Positions 37,705 through 46,555 of a stretch of 56,180 nt of DNA are shown here, one piece after another. Below the pieces are notes generated by a model. It was given only the letters and a program-made list of their open reading frames with translations. It ran no database searches and was not told where the DNA came from. The DNA comes from Candidatus Firestoneibacteriota bacterium (lineage in GTDB: Bacteria > Oederibacteriota > D2-FULL-39-29): positions 1-56,180 of the forward strand of contig CAITEH010000043.1 of NCBI GenBank assembly GCA_903891415.1. Reading direction: 5' to 3'. A program made the translations under genes and the position numbers. How positions within the stretch are numbered: position 1 is the stretch's first letter; each line of letters begins with the position of its first letter.

Positions 37705-39669
37705 CTATTTTGTGAGCGTTATAAAAGCCTCTTCCGCAGCTTCAGCTACGCGGGGATCCGGGTCTTTCATTCCTTCATAAAGAGCAGGTAAATATTTTTT
37801 GTCATTTAAGCAGCCAAAACTTTCCATTACGGCCCGCCGGGTCAAAGGATCCCGGTCTTTGGCGGCAGAAAGGAGGACGGGTACAACAGTTTTATCTTTA
37901 AGTTTACCCAGGGCGGAAATTTCTATTGAATGCAGCAGGGTTCTAAAATCCTGTTTGTAAAAATTCTTCAATATTTCCGCCGAGGTTTCTTTCATTATTT
38001 TATTGCTATCTTTCACGGAAACCTCATATAGTTTTTGTTTCAGGGCCGGATTTGCTCCCAGCGCCCTGGAATAGGCGGCCAAAGCTGTAACCTTGAACAG
38101 GCGATCAGGGTCATTAATATTTTTCTCCAGAAGGCCGGCTTGTCTCTCTTTGTCCGGGCCATAGTAGCCGGGAAGCAGGTAACCAAGCGCCTGCAGCGCC
38201 GAAAACTTAATTTCTCGCGCTCCCGGCTGCAGAAGAAGAACAGAAATATCCGGAACGGCCTCCGAAAAACGCAGAGCGGACAAAGTCTGAATAACTTTTT
38301 GCTTTATCCCGTCATCCCGGCATTTTAGCAGGGGCAGTAAAGCCGGAAAGGTTTTTGGATCGTTTATCCTTTCAAGAGCGCGGAGCGCGTACCATTTTAC
38401 ATTATTGTCGGGATCTTTAAGTTTTTCCGTAATTTTTTCAGAATAATAGCTGCCGCCTATTCTCCCGGCAATTTTCAAGGCATTAAGCCTTGTATCCTTG
38501 TCCGCGCTGTCCAGTTCTTGAATAAGCTCCGGAATGTTAAAGGCCTTCTCACCGAGGTTTTGCAAAGCCAGCGCAGCGCTTATCCTTACCTGAAGCTCTT
38601 TATCCTCCCCCAATGTTCTAAGCCGTTTTCCGGCTTCCGGGGCTCTTATTTTCCCCAGAGAACCGGCGGCTTCCGCGCGTACAAATTTATCCCTGTCAAG
38701 GAGTAGTTTTAGCAGAGGTTTCACTGCTTCTTTCCCAAAAAAATAAAGGCCTTTTGCCGTTTCGGCCCTTACTTTGGAGTCTGCATCTTCAAGCATTACG
38801 CTAAAGGATTGTATTTCTTGTTTACTTTTGACCTCAACAAGCGTCCTTATTGCCTGGAGCCGAACATCCGGATCCTGATCTTTTAAAGCATCCAGCAGGC
38901 TTACCGGAGTCACAAATTTACTGCCCGGACGGACAACCGCGATATTACCTTTGGTCAAAAGCGCTTTTTCCGCTTTACCTTTTACCGCGGCGCTTCCTTC
39001 AACGATGCTTACAATTGTTTTCATTTTTGTTGCATAAACAAGCAGAGCCGTACCCAGTACTCTTATCTCGCCGTTAACAGTTTTAATAATAAATTCCTGG
39101 CCGGGATACTTTCTGATCTCCGCTTTCATGCTCCCTTCAAACAGGCATATTTTCTCTTTTTGCCTGAACGTTTCCATTCTAAGTTTTGATCCTTTGGAAA
39201 TTGCAAGCAGGCTTCCATCGTTGAGTGCAAGCTCAATTTCTGTCTGCCCTGCGGAAACAAAACTGCCGGACTTTGCAGTTAAGGCCGGGCCTTCTTCACT
39301 GCCAGTTTCTCTGACGGTTCCTATGGTGACCGGCAGGGAAAAAAGATATACGGCTATTGAAAGAATGAGTATTAATAATGCGGAAAACCCTGCCGCCGCA
39401 GGATGCAAAAAAACAGAAATAAACGGCCGGTTTTTTTTCCCTTTGCTTTTTCTCACGGCACTTATTACATTTTCCTCAAATTCCGGCGAGGCCCCGGGAG
39501 CTTCCCATTTTGAGAGGAGCTCATTCATATTTTCATATTCTCTGAAAAACCAGGCGCAGTCCGGACACTCTTTCAGGTGCAGCTCGGTCTTTTGACAGGA
39601 TTGCTGTGAAAGCACTCCCTCAAAATAACTTTGTGCATTCTCTCTTATTTTTTCACAATGTTTTTCCAT
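37705..39669 (-). CDS. Zinc-finger anti-sigma / FecR / HEAT-repeat fusion protein
   Basis: A 654-residue protein with an unusual architecture. Residues 1-45: anti-sigma zinc finger (HLKECPDC). Residues 84-113: one transmembrane helix (HPAAAGFSALLILILSIAVY). Residues about 125-240: a FecR-type domain (AKSGSFVSAGQTEIELALNDG...IKTVNGEIRVLGTALLVY). Residues about 255-654: many HEAT repeats (LKDQDPDVRLQAIRTLVEV, LLLDRDKFVRAEAAGSLGKI, LKDPDNNVKWYALRALERI). By topology the finger would be cytoplasmic, and the FecR and HEAT parts extracytoplasmic. It overlaps the ECF sigma factor gene by 17 bases. I infer that it holds the sigma factor and senses an envelope partner through the HEAT array. Confidence 0.9.
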   Translation of the reverse strand: MEKHCEKIRENAQSYFEGVLSQQSCQKTELHLKECPDCAWFFREYENMNELLSKWEAPGASPEFEENVISAVRKSKGKKNRPFISVFLHPAAAGFSALLILILSIAVYLFSLPVTIGTVRETGSEEGPALTAKSGSFVSAGQTEIELALNDGSLLAISKGSKLRMETFRQKEKICLFEGSMKAEIRKYPGQEFIIKTVNGEIRVLGTALLVYATKMKTIVSIVEGSAAVKGKAEKALLTKGNIAVVRPGSKFVTPVSLLDALKDQDPDVRLQAIRTLVEVKSKQEIQSFSVMLEDADSKVRAETAKGLYFFGKEAVKPLLKLLLDRDKFVRAEAAGSLGKIRAPEAGKRLRTLGEDKELQVRISAALALQNLGEKAFNIPELIQELDSADKDTRLNALKIAGRIGGSYYSEKITEKLKDPDNNVKWYALRALERINDPKTFPALLPLLKCRDDGIKQKVIQTLSALRFSEAVPDISVLLLQPGAREIKFSALQALGYLLPGYYGPDKERQAGLLEKNINDPDRLFKVTALAAYSRALGANPALKQKLYEVSVKDSNKIMKETSAEILKNFYKQDFRTLLHSIEISALGKLKDKTVVPVLLSAAKDRDPLTRRAVMESFGCLNDKKYLPALYEGMKDPDPRVAEAAEEAFITLTK

Positions 39670-40225
39670 GATCCTCTTTAAGATACGGCCAAAGAAGGCC
39701 TTTGAGCTTTACCTTTATCCTGTTGAATTTCATTTTTATAATATTAACCGGCAGGTTCAAACACTCTCCTATCGTCTCGTAAGAAAGCTTTTCGTATTCT
39801 TTTAAAATAATTATCATTCTTTGGTCATCCGGAAGAGTTTCAATGCATTTTTCAAACCGCTGCAAAAGTTCCCCGGCAAGGATCCCGTTTTCAATGTCTT
39901 CGACCCCGCCATAAACGTCAAAGCCGCCTGCGGGCTCTGCCTCAAGCCGCTTTATCCTGAGTTCATTAAAACAATAACTCCTTACTATATTATAAACACA
40001 AGCCGAGAATTTTACTCCTTTGCCGGGTTCATACGACTTTGTAAAACTAAATATTTTGATAAAAATATCTTGCGCCATATTTTCGAGTTCTTCCGAATAT
40101 TTTCCGGCAAGGAAACGGTAAAGTACAGAAAGGACAAAACCCTGATAATGCCGCACTACGGCACGGAAGGCTTCGATATTGCCTTTTTTGACTTTAAGTA
40201 AGACGTCTCTGCTTATTTCTTCCAT
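39653..40225 (-). CDS. ECF-family RNA polymerase sigma factor (second)
   Basis: 190 residues from the ATG at 40225. The longer start at 40273 overlaps the -10 of a promoter (TAGAAT), so it cannot be on that transcript. Region 2: MAQDIFIKIFSFTKSYEPGK and FSACVYNIVRSYCFNELRIKR. Region 4: CIETLPDDQRMIIILKEYEKLSYETIGECLNLPVNIIKMKFNRIKVKL. The HTH has an unusual recognition helix (PVNIIKMKFNR rather than the common xGTVKSRL). Its 3' end overlaps the zinc-finger/FecR/HEAT gene by 17 bases, which identifies that protein as its likely anti-sigma factor. Confidence 0.9.
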   Translation of the reverse strand: MEEISRDVLLKVKKGNIEAFRAVVRHYQGFVLSVLYRFLAGKYSEELENMAQDIFIKIFSFTKSYEPGKGVKFSACVYNIVRSYCFNELRIKRLEAEPAGGFDVYGGVEDIENGILAGELLQRFEKCIETLPDDQRMIIILKEYEKLSYETIGECLNLPVNIIKMKFNRIKVKLKGLLWPYLKEDHGKTL

Positions 40226-40271
40226 TATTTTACGCTTTTGAAATGAATTTTGAATATTTAATGTATAAAAC

Positions 40272-40301
40272 ATTCTACCAGATAAATGAAGGGTTTATCA
40301 A
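40272..40301 (-). promoter_or_regulatory. Promoter of the second ECF sigma operon
   Basis: TTGATA (40296-40301) and TAGAAT (40272-40277) on the minus strand with an 18-base spacer; leader of about 40 bases to the ATG at 40225. It looks like a housekeeping promoter, not an ECF-type one. Confidence 0.5.
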
Positions 40302-40448
40302 CACCACATTTATTGCAGTCAATACAGTTCGTAAAGTTTCTAGCAGAAGAAAAGATATAGTCTTTTAGATTATTCATAATTCTTATGCAACAAAAACTCT
40401 GCAAATGAGAATGCCGGGCTTTTGTGATATTTACGCCGGCAATATATT

Positions 40449-42161
40449 TTACTTTCTTAACATTATTTTCGCGGTATTCTCCCCGCCGTTGATAATATAG
40501 AGAAGCGGCACCGGACGGTCTGCTCCTTCGATAAAGAACGGCCTGGCCGCCCAGGGTGTTCCCGAGATAACATTGTTAAGGTCCATCCAGTACTGCAGCC
40601 GGGCAGGTTTTAAGCCCCAGGTCATATGAAAATGGTTGGCCGGAGCGTACTGTTTGTATTCAACCATGGAAGCATATTTCGGAACTACAAAGGTGTGCGG
40701 CCAGGTGGCATTGGAGGTATTAGCAACTGCGGCCGCGGCTTTTTCCGGTAATTCCGCTGTTATTGCTTCATCCCAGACCAGGGTGAACATATTGGAAAGC
40801 GACGAATAAGCAAGACGTCCCGCTATCCCCTCTATTCCGCCGGGGCTGGTAAAAGTAACGGAATTTCCCATGCCCGGGAAATACCCTTCATCCGCAAGCG
40901 GGAACGTAACCTTCGACATAATTTCTTTGATAGAAGAACCAGGTAAAGCGGCCCAGTCGAAAGAAGCACTGCCTGAGTTATCCCCGTCAACAAATCCTTT
41001 TTTGATCCAGGCTTGATCTTCTTTAAGGCCTTTGAGCTTCATTTTTTTAAGCAGAGCTTTTACTTCCCAGGATTCCCAGACCTTCCTGAAATCCATGAAA
41101 AGCGGCGGGTTACCTCCGGTAAGATGGGTAAAGAAAAGCATGGTAAGCAGCCCTTGCGCGTCAGCTTCGGTCGCGTAAGGAAGAGGCGGTTTTTTCCCGT
41201 TATGATCAAAGCTCGAGTTAAATAGAGATTCCATTATATCCGCAACAGGCAGAGGAATTCCCCGCTTGTCCGAACCCCATTCAAGCTGGCTCATAAATCC
41301 GCCGCCGACCGCATTCAGGTCCTTTAATATATCCCTGGTAATAAGATACATGGCCAGGGACCTTTCAAACCGCTCTTCATCCAGCCTGCCTTTTGCTTCA
41401 ATTTTTTTCCCGCAAAGCCCGAAGAGCCAGCTTTTCAGGTCCTTCAATTCTTTTTTGTTATAGGCTTCCTTATTTAGCATATCAGCGAGAAGCTTCATAT
41501 CGAGACGCGTAAGTTCCAGGCCAAAAACATTTCTTACGGGGAGAATGTGCGCAAGCGCTGTCTCCATCCCCATAGAATCATGGCCAAAAAGTACCGCGCG
41601 TTTTCCTTTTAAAAATTGGGTCGTGACCGCGGCATAACACCAATCTACCAGGTCTTCAGCTGTTTTACCGGTCATTTCCGGGGTAAGCCCCGTATCCGGC
41701 CAGGTCCCGACGACAAGATGCACCAGCCTTCCATACTGGGAAATGGCTCCGGAAGCGGCATGCGCGAAAACAACACCGGGTTTAGGGCCGGAATTTCCGC
41801 ACACCAGGAGCAGGGGTGTATCTTTCGGAAATTGCTGAAGAAGAGAGATAAGAGACAACTGCGGAAATGCCCAGGTATCGGGAGCGCAGACAAGTATGTT
41901 TACACCCTTTGCTCTTAATTCTCTCGCCACCAGATCTGCCTGCTTTTCTCCGTCTACAAGAGTATCAGAGAAAACAACATCCACCTGCTCATTATTTACG
42001 AGTTTGACGCCTCCGGAGATCTTTTCTGCGACCATGCTTATTATATTCCTGGCTCTGGCCCTTGAATCAGCATCAATTCTCGGATCCCCGGTAGCAAAAA
42101 CTCCGACTACGGGATTTACAGGGCAAAGGCTTTCAGAGCTTAACCTTATCGGCTTTTTCAT
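40449..42161 (-). CDS. L-fucose/D-arabinose isomerase family protein
   Basis: A 570-residue protein close to the length of E. coli FucI (591). The three regions that hold the metal ligands of FucI can be matched: TEADAQGLLTM (Glu), FMDFRKVW (Asp) and NHFHMTWG (His). GHDSMGMETALA in the first half is also family-typical. It would interconvert an aldose and its ketose in the cytoplasm. No fuculokinase, aldolase or transporter is adjacent, so the substrate is uncertain. GGAG lies close before the ATG. Confidence 0.85.
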   Translation of the reverse strand: MKKPIRLSSESLCPVNPVVGVFATGDPRIDADSRARARNIISMVAEKISGGVKLVNNEQVDVVFSDTLVDGEKQADLVARELRAKGVNILVCAPDTWAFPQLSLISLLQQFPKDTPLLLVCGNSGPKPGVVFAHAASGAISQYGRLVHLVVGTWPDTGLTPEMTGKTAEDLVDWCYAAVTTQFLKGKRAVLFGHDSMGMETALAHILPVRNVFGLELTRLDMKLLADMLNKEAYNKKELKDLKSWLFGLCGKKIEAKGRLDEERFERSLAMYLITRDILKDLNAVGGGFMSQLEWGSDKRGIPLPVADIMESLFNSSFDHNGKKPPLPYATEADAQGLLTMLFFTHLTGGNPPLFMDFRKVWESWEVKALLKKMKLKGLKEDQAWIKKGFVDGDNSGSASFDWAALPGSSIKEIMSKVTFPLADEGYFPGMGNSVTFTSPGGIEGIAGRLAYSSLSNMFTLVWDEAITAELPEKAAAAVANTSNATWPHTFVVPKYASMVEYKQYAPANHFHMTWGLKPARLQYWMDLNNVISGTPWAARPFFIEGADRPVPLLYIINGGENTAKIMLRK

Positions 42162-42331
42162 GGTCTTTCTCCTTAAAAAATAGTATCAGTAATATATTTT
42201 ATAATTATTTAAAGAATATGTCATTACTTTTTTTCTTTCTGCCGGTGCTTTTACATAATTTCAATTAACGCAGGTTCATTTTGCGTCCTATTTTAGGGCT
42301 TTTGGCGGCCTTAAATTCGTCCCGCGCGAAC

Positions 42332-42356
42332 ATTTTCATGCATAAAGCATGAAAAT
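42332..42356. promoter_or_regulatory. 10-bp perfect palindrome upstream of the dGTPase gene
   Basis: ATTTTCATGC (42332-42341) and GCATGAAAAT (42347-42356) around ATAAA. It lies about 57 bases before the ATG at 42413, in the position of an operator. There is no T-run. Confidence 0.5.
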
Positions 42357-42412
42357 ATATGGTAAAATGTTCCTGTTCTATCCTAAAAAGTTATTGCTCT
42401 TACGGAGAAAAT

Positions 42413-43585
42413 ATGAAAGGAAAATTTCTAGGAAGAATAGAGTTTGAAAAAGAAGAAGCCGGGTTCCTTGCGGACTATGCGATGAAAAGCAGGGACTCTG
42501 CCGGAAGAGAGCATCCGGAAGCGGAACACGACTTGAGATCCTGCTTTCAAAGAGACCGGGACAGGATCGTGCATTGCAATGCTTTCCGCCGGCTGGAATA
42601 CAAAACACAGGTATTTGTAATTCATGAAGGCGATTACTACCGAACCCGGCTTACCCATACAATGGAAGTTGCCCAAATTGCCAGGTCACTTGCAAGAAAT
42701 CTGAGGCTGAACGAAGACCTGACGGAAGCAATTGCGCTTGCGCATGACCTGGGCCACACCCCATTCGGCCATTCCGGGGAAGAAGTGCTAAATAGGTTGA
42801 TGAAAACCCATGGCGGATTTGAGCACAATAAACAAAGCCTGCGTATCGTAACCAAGCTTGAAAAACGTTATCCGGATTTTGACGGCCTTAACCTTACTCA
42901 CGAAGTTCTGGAAGGCCTGGACAAACACAGGACTGAATACGATAAACCCGTCTTTACCGGCTCCTTCGGGACGCTCGAGGCCCAGATAGTAAATCTTTCC
43001 GATGAAATTGCCTATCATACTCACGATCTTGATGATGGAATAAAATCAAAATTGATCAGCCTTGAGGATCTAAACGACATAGAACTCTGCCGCGAGCTGT
43101 TAAATAAGATCGGCAACAAAGAAGATGTTGATGTGAAAAGATATCAAATGGTAAAATTTCTTATTAATGGCTTTTGTAAAGATCTTATTGAACAGGCTCT
43201 TATAAATATAGACAGATACAATATTGCAAGCGTGGCTGACGTAAGAAAAGCTGCTTCAAAAATAATTACATTTTCAGCAAAAATGGAAGCAAAAAAGAAG
43301 CTATTAAAAGAATTTTTATATACCCGCCTTTACAAACACTTTAGGGTTGTCAGAATGGAAGTTAAATACCAGACCATTCTTACACAGTTGTTCGATAAAT
43401 ACACCCGGTACTTTGAACATGCTCCTAAAAAGAAAAAATACAGCATGCTGCCGCCTGAAATAAGAGCCAAAGCAGGCAAAGGCAACGATAAATACAGGGT
43501 TATCTGTGACCACATAGCCAGCATGACAGACAGTTATGCGCTGGAAGAATACAAAAAATTATTTGACTCGGATGAAAAAGTTTAA
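42413..43585 (+). CDS. dgt: Deoxyguanosinetriphosphate triphosphohydrolase-like protein
   Basis: 390 residues from the ATG at 42413, with GGAG five bases upstream; an ATG at 42359 is less likely. HD-domain enzyme: the metal-binding residues are in YYRTRLTHTMEV (His), AIALAHDLGHTPFGHSGE (His-Asp) and ITLSDEIAYHTHDLDD-like sequence NLSDEIAYHTHDLDDG (Asp). NAFRRLEYKTQVF is a family signature. It hydrolyses dNTPs to nucleosides and triphosphate. Starts a short plus-strand run before dedA and gltX. Confidence 0.92.
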   Translation: MKGKFLGRIEFEKEEAGFLADYAMKSRDSAGREHPEAEHDLRSCFQRDRDRIVHCNAFRRLEYKTQVFVIHEGDYYRTRLTHTMEVAQIARSLARNLRLNEDLTEAIALAHDLGHTPFGHSGEEVLNRLMKTHGGFEHNKQSLRIVTKLEKRYPDFDGLNLTHEVLEGLDKHRTEYDKPVFTGSFGTLEAQIVNLSDEIAYHTHDLDDGIKSKLISLEDLNDIELCRELLNKIGNKEDVDVKRYQMVKFLINGFCKDLIEQALINIDRYNIASVADVRKAASKIITFSAKMEAKKKLLKEFLYTRLYKHFRVVRMEVKYQTILTQLFDKYTRYFEHAPKKKKYSMLPPEIRAKAGKGNDKYRVICDHIASMTDSYALEEYKKLFDSDEKV

Positions 43586-43654
43586 AAAAACAGGTTCAAG
43601 GTCACCGGTTTTTTTTGAAGCTTATTTTATCAGTAAGGCCCTCAGGGAGAACGC

Positions 43655-44320
43655 ATGTTAACAGAAACGACGTTAGAAGTAACAGCGGAAGCCGCAACAA
43701 ATACCGGATTGATAGGAACAATAATAGGCTGGCTGGCTATTTTTATAAAAGCGTCCATATTTAAGATGGGCTACGCCGGGATAGCTCTTATGATGGCTGT
43801 TGAATCCGCCTGTATCCCCCTTCCAAGCGAGATAATAATGCCTTTTTCCGGATTTCTGGTATTTGAGCGGCATTTTTCAATGCTAGGGATATCGTTTGCA
43901 GGCGCATTAGGCTGCCTGCTGGGCTCGGTACCGACTTATCTTGTGGGACTTTACGGCGGCAGGCCCTTGCTTGAAAAATACGGCAAGTATATACTTGTAT
44001 CGCATCATGATATGCGCATCGCGGACAAATTCTTCGCAAAATACGGAGATATGGCTATTTTTATCTCCAGATTACTGCCGGTTGTTAGAACTTTCATCTC
44101 GCTTCCCGCGGGGATCGCAAAAACTAATTTTCCCAAATTTTGCTTATATACATTTGTGGGTTCTTTTCTTTGGTGCTGGTTTTTAGGCTGGATAGGATTT
44201 AAACTTGGACAGAATTGGAACACTCTCGGAAGCTATTTTCACAAATTTGACGCAATTATCGGCATAATAATTCTGGCCGGGGCGGTCTGGTATGTGAGAA
44301 GACACCTTAAGCAGAAATAA
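43655..44320 (+). CDS. DedA-family membrane protein
   Basis: A 221-residue integral membrane protein. Family features: ALMMAVESACIPLPSEIIMPFSG near the N-terminus, GSVPTYLVGLYGGRPLLEKYGKY, and the conserved FISRLLPVVRTFISLPAGIAK with the key arginines. DedA proteins are implicated in lipid-carrier flipping (undecaprenyl phosphate or phosphatidylethanolamine) and proton-motive-force homeostasis. GGGAG lies upstream of the ATG. The stop codon TAA is part of the first unit of a heptameric repeat. Confidence 0.92.
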   Translation: MLTETTLEVTAEAATNTGLIGTIIGWLAIFIKASIFKMGYAGIALMMAVESACIPLPSEIIMPFSGFLVFERHFSMLGISFAGALGCLLGSVPTYLVGLYGGRPLLEKYGKYILVSHHDMRIADKFFAKYGDMAIFISRLLPVVRTFISLPAGIAKTNFPKFCLYTFVGSFLWCWFLGWIGFKLGQNWNTLGSYFHKFDAIIGIIILAGAVWYVRRHLKQK

Positions 44321-44457
44321 TGACGAAGTACAAATTACTAATGACGATATGTTGTTGGCGAAAAGAAGACTCCGCCTTCCAAAAACACATTTATAAATAT
44401 TAGCGGGGGGTTTTCCCGCTTACCTTATATTGTCCTTCGTCATTCGTACTTTGTACT
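44320..44457. repeat. 138-bp element with inverted heptameric ends
   Basis: The left end (44320-44354) has ATGACGA, AGTACAA, ATTACTA, ATGACGA, TATGTTG; the right end (44423-44457) has five units on the other strand ending TATAAGG. Between them are hairpins, including AGCGGG/CCCGCT (44402-44420). The same design and nearly the same size as the element at 13349-13477. It fills the whole dedA-gltX interval. Confidence 0.8.
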
Positions 44458-44477
44458 TATCTTTTCAGGAGGTTTTT

Positions 44478-45878
44478 GTGGTTACAGTAAGATTCGCGCC
44501 TTCCCCTACCGGTAATCTTCACATCGGCGGGGCAAGAACCGCTCTTTTTAATTATCTTTTCGCAAAAAATCAAAAAGGCAAGCTGCTGCTCAGGATAGAA
44601 GATACGGACAAAGAACGATCGAAAAAAGTATACGAAGATAATATTTTTGCCTCTTTAAAATGGCTGGGCCTGGAATGGGACGAGTTATACAGGCAGTCAG
44701 AACGCATGGAGACCTATAAAGAATACGCAAAAAAACTGGAAACTTCCGGGCACACCTACAGATGTTACTGCACAAAAGAAGAACTGGACCAGAAAAGAAA
44801 ACTCTATGAAAAACTAAAAAAACCCTATAAATATGACGGGACCTGCCGAAAACTTTCCCCAGAAGAGGCCCAGGACAAAGAAAAAAAGGGCAGCCCTTTT
44901 GTCGTGCGCTTTAAGATGCCTTCTTCCGGCCAGACGGTTATAAATGACCTGGTGCGGGGAAAAATAAGCTTTGAAAATTCCGAACTCGACGATATTATTA
45001 TCTCGCGCACCGACGGTATTCCCACTTATAATTTTTGTGTTGTAGTTGATGATGCGTTAATGCAGGTGACCCATATCCTGCGCGGCGAGGATCATATAAG
45101 CAACACTCCCAGACAGATACAGCTTTACGCGGCTTTGGGCTTCAAGCTTCCGGAATTCGCACATATCCCCCTTATCCTGGCAAGCGATAAATCCAGGCTT
45201 TCAAAACGGGCAGGAGCGGCGGCGGTAACAGAGTACCAGGAAGAAGGTTATTTGCCGGAAGCGCTGATCAACTTTCTATCTTTACTGGGCTGCTCTTACA
45301 GTGCTTCCGAAGAAATTTTCCCTTTAAGTGAAATTATTAACCGCTTTTCCCTGAAAAATGTCAATAAGAGCGCGGCTATTTTTGATTTTACTAAACTTGA
45401 CTATCTGAATGGATATTATATAAGACAAAAATCTGAAACTGAAATAGCCGGTCTGGTAAAACCTTTTCTCCTTAAAGCGGGCATTACCCCCGGGGAACAG
45501 ACGCTTCTTAAGGTAGTTAAACTTGAAAAAGAGCGGCTGAAAAAACTCGCGGATATAGTTGATTCAAAGTACTTCTTTACGGAAGTTACGGAATACGACC
45601 CGGCCGGCATGGAAAAGCATTTCAAAGACCCCTTAAAGATCGAACTCTTTAAAAAATTCCGCGAAGAAATTGCAGGGATAGATTTTAAAACGGCAGAACT
45701 GGAAACCTTTACCAGGAGTTTTGCCGAAAAGAACGGAAAAAAACTTGGAGAACTCGTGCATCCGGTGCGGCTTGCGCTTACCGGAAAACTTATCTCACCG
45801 GGACTTTTTGAAGTAATGGAAGTACTCGGGAAGGATACTTGCTTAAAAAGGTTTGATAAGATCTTGCAGGTGATATAG
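44478..45878 (+). CDS. gltX: Glutamyl-tRNA synthetase
   Basis: 466 residues from the GTG at 44478, five bases after AGGAGG; the frame's ATG at 44430 would read through the repeat element. Class I synthetase: the HIGH-type motif is in RFAPSPTGNLHIGGARTALFN, and the KMSKS-type motif is DKSRLSKRAGA. LLLRIEDTDKERS and GRLRGEDH-like LRGEDHISNTPRQ are also diagnostic. It charges tRNA-Glu (and possibly tRNA-Gln where the amidotransferase route is used). A 31-bp tandem repeat and a terminator follow. Confidence 0.95.
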   Translation: MVTVRFAPSPTGNLHIGGARTALFNYLFAKNQKGKLLLRIEDTDKERSKKVYEDNIFASLKWLGLEWDELYRQSERMETYKEYAKKLETSGHTYRCYCTKEELDQKRKLYEKLKKPYKYDGTCRKLSPEEAQDKEKKGSPFVVRFKMPSSGQTVINDLVRGKISFENSELDDIIISRTDGIPTYNFCVVVDDALMQVTHILRGEDHISNTPRQIQLYAALGFKLPEFAHIPLILASDKSRLSKRAGAAAVTEYQEEGYLPEALINFLSLLGCSYSASEEIFPLSEIINRFSLKNVNKSAAIFDFTKLDYLNGYYIRQKSETEIAGLVKPFLLKAGITPGEQTLLKVVKLEKERLKKLADIVDSKYFFTEVTEYDPAGMEKHFKDPLKIELFKKFREEIAGIDFKTAELETFTRSFAEKNGKKLGELVHPVRLALTGKLISPGLFEVMEVLGKDTCLKRFDKILQVI

Positions 45879-45884
45879 AGCATT

Positions 45885-46018
45885 TCATTTTGGTCGTCTT
45901 CACCCGACTCCGTCGCTAACATTATTAGAGTTTACATTAAGGTCGTTAGACATTATTAGAGTTTACATTAAGGTCGTTAGACATTATTAGAGTTTACATT
46001 AAGGTCGTTAGAAAAAGA
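45885..46018. repeat. Three 31-bp tandem repeats with a unique 5' flank
   Basis: Three identical 31-bp units occupy 45919-45949, 45950-45980 and 45981-46011, each starting ACATTATTAGAGTTT and ending AAGGTCGTTAG. Before them is a GGTCGTCTTCACCCG segment. A single diverged copy with the same flank is at 50047-50119. There are no spacers and no cas genes, so this is not CRISPR. Confidence 0.9.
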
Positions 46019-46051
46019 AAAGCCCGGCTGGAATTAACCAACCGGGCTTTT
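46018..46051. terminator. Bidirectional terminator between gltX and the cold-shock gene
   Basis: AAAAGCCCGG (46018-46027) pairs with CCGGGCTTTT (46042-46051), with an extra TGG/CCA pairing inside. T-runs form on either strand, suiting the convergent genes. Confidence 0.85.
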
Positions 46052-46063
46052 AGTTTTTGAAGT

Positions 46064-46264
46064 TTAGAGTTTCACTACTTTGGTAGCTTGCTCGCCCTTG
46101 GGGCCGTTTTCGATCTCGAATTCGACTTCCTGGCCTTCACTTAAGGTTTTGAAACCATCGCCCTGGATCGCGGTGTGATGTACAAATACATCTTTGCCGG
46201 ATTCCGGGGTAATGAAACCATAACCTTTTTGGTCGTTAAACCATTTCACTTTTCCCTTCGCCAT
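46064..46264 (-). CDS. csp: Cold-shock protein (CspA family)
   Basis: A 66-residue single cold-shock domain. RNP1 is KGYGFI and RNP2 is DVFVHH; the N-terminus [15 protein letters not shown] is nearly invariant in the family. It binds single-stranded RNA and DNA, melts mRNA structure and in E. coli homologues acts as a transcription antiterminator. The transcript has a leader of about 95 bases with a terminator-like hairpin, so expression is probably controlled in the leader. Confidence 0.97.
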   Translation of the reverse strand: MAKGKVKWFNDQKGYGFITPESGKDVFVHHTAIQGDGFKTLSEGQEVEFEIENGPKGEQATKVVKL

Positions 46265-46302
46265 TTACTATATCACTTCCTTTTGTGTTAGATTGTACAA
46301 AC

Positions 46303-46338
46303 AAAAAAACCGCCCGGAGAAAATTTTCTCCTTGCGGT
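46303..46338 (-). terminator. Attenuator-like terminator in the csp leader
   Basis: On the minus strand CCG...CGG encloses the perfect palindrome GGAGAAAATTTTCTCC (46316-46331) and is followed by seven uridines (46303-46309). It lies between the csp promoter and its start codon, with nothing else in between, so it can only act on the csp transcript. Confidence 0.7.
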
Positions 46339-46366
46339 CGAAAATTGTTCTTTGCTGTACTAATAG

Positions 46367-46395
46367 ATTATACACTATATATTTACTTTTTGCAA
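46367..46395 (-). promoter_or_regulatory. Promoter of the cold-shock gene
   Basis: TTGCAA (46390-46395) and TATAAT (46367-46372) on the minus strand with a 17-base spacer. Confidence 0.7.
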
Positions 46396-46555
46396 CCCCA
46401 TTAGTTATCTTTTCTTCTTGTAAACGCCCATTTTTCATAAAAACTACCATTAGTAGTGCTTTTTAAATGCATAATATCAACCGGTAGTATGACGATTTTT
46501 CTCGATTATTTTTCAATATAATGCTTTTCAACCCGCCAGCCCAAAAAAAGTCAAA

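Noticed and set aside
40449-42161. Fucose-isomerase family protein considered as L-arabinose isomerase AraA
   Set aside because: Length and the three metal-ligand regions match the FucI group better, although the sugar substrate remains open.
45919-46011. Three identical 31-bp repeats considered as a CRISPR array
   Set aside because: The units are directly adjacent with no spacers, there are only three, and no cas genes are present.
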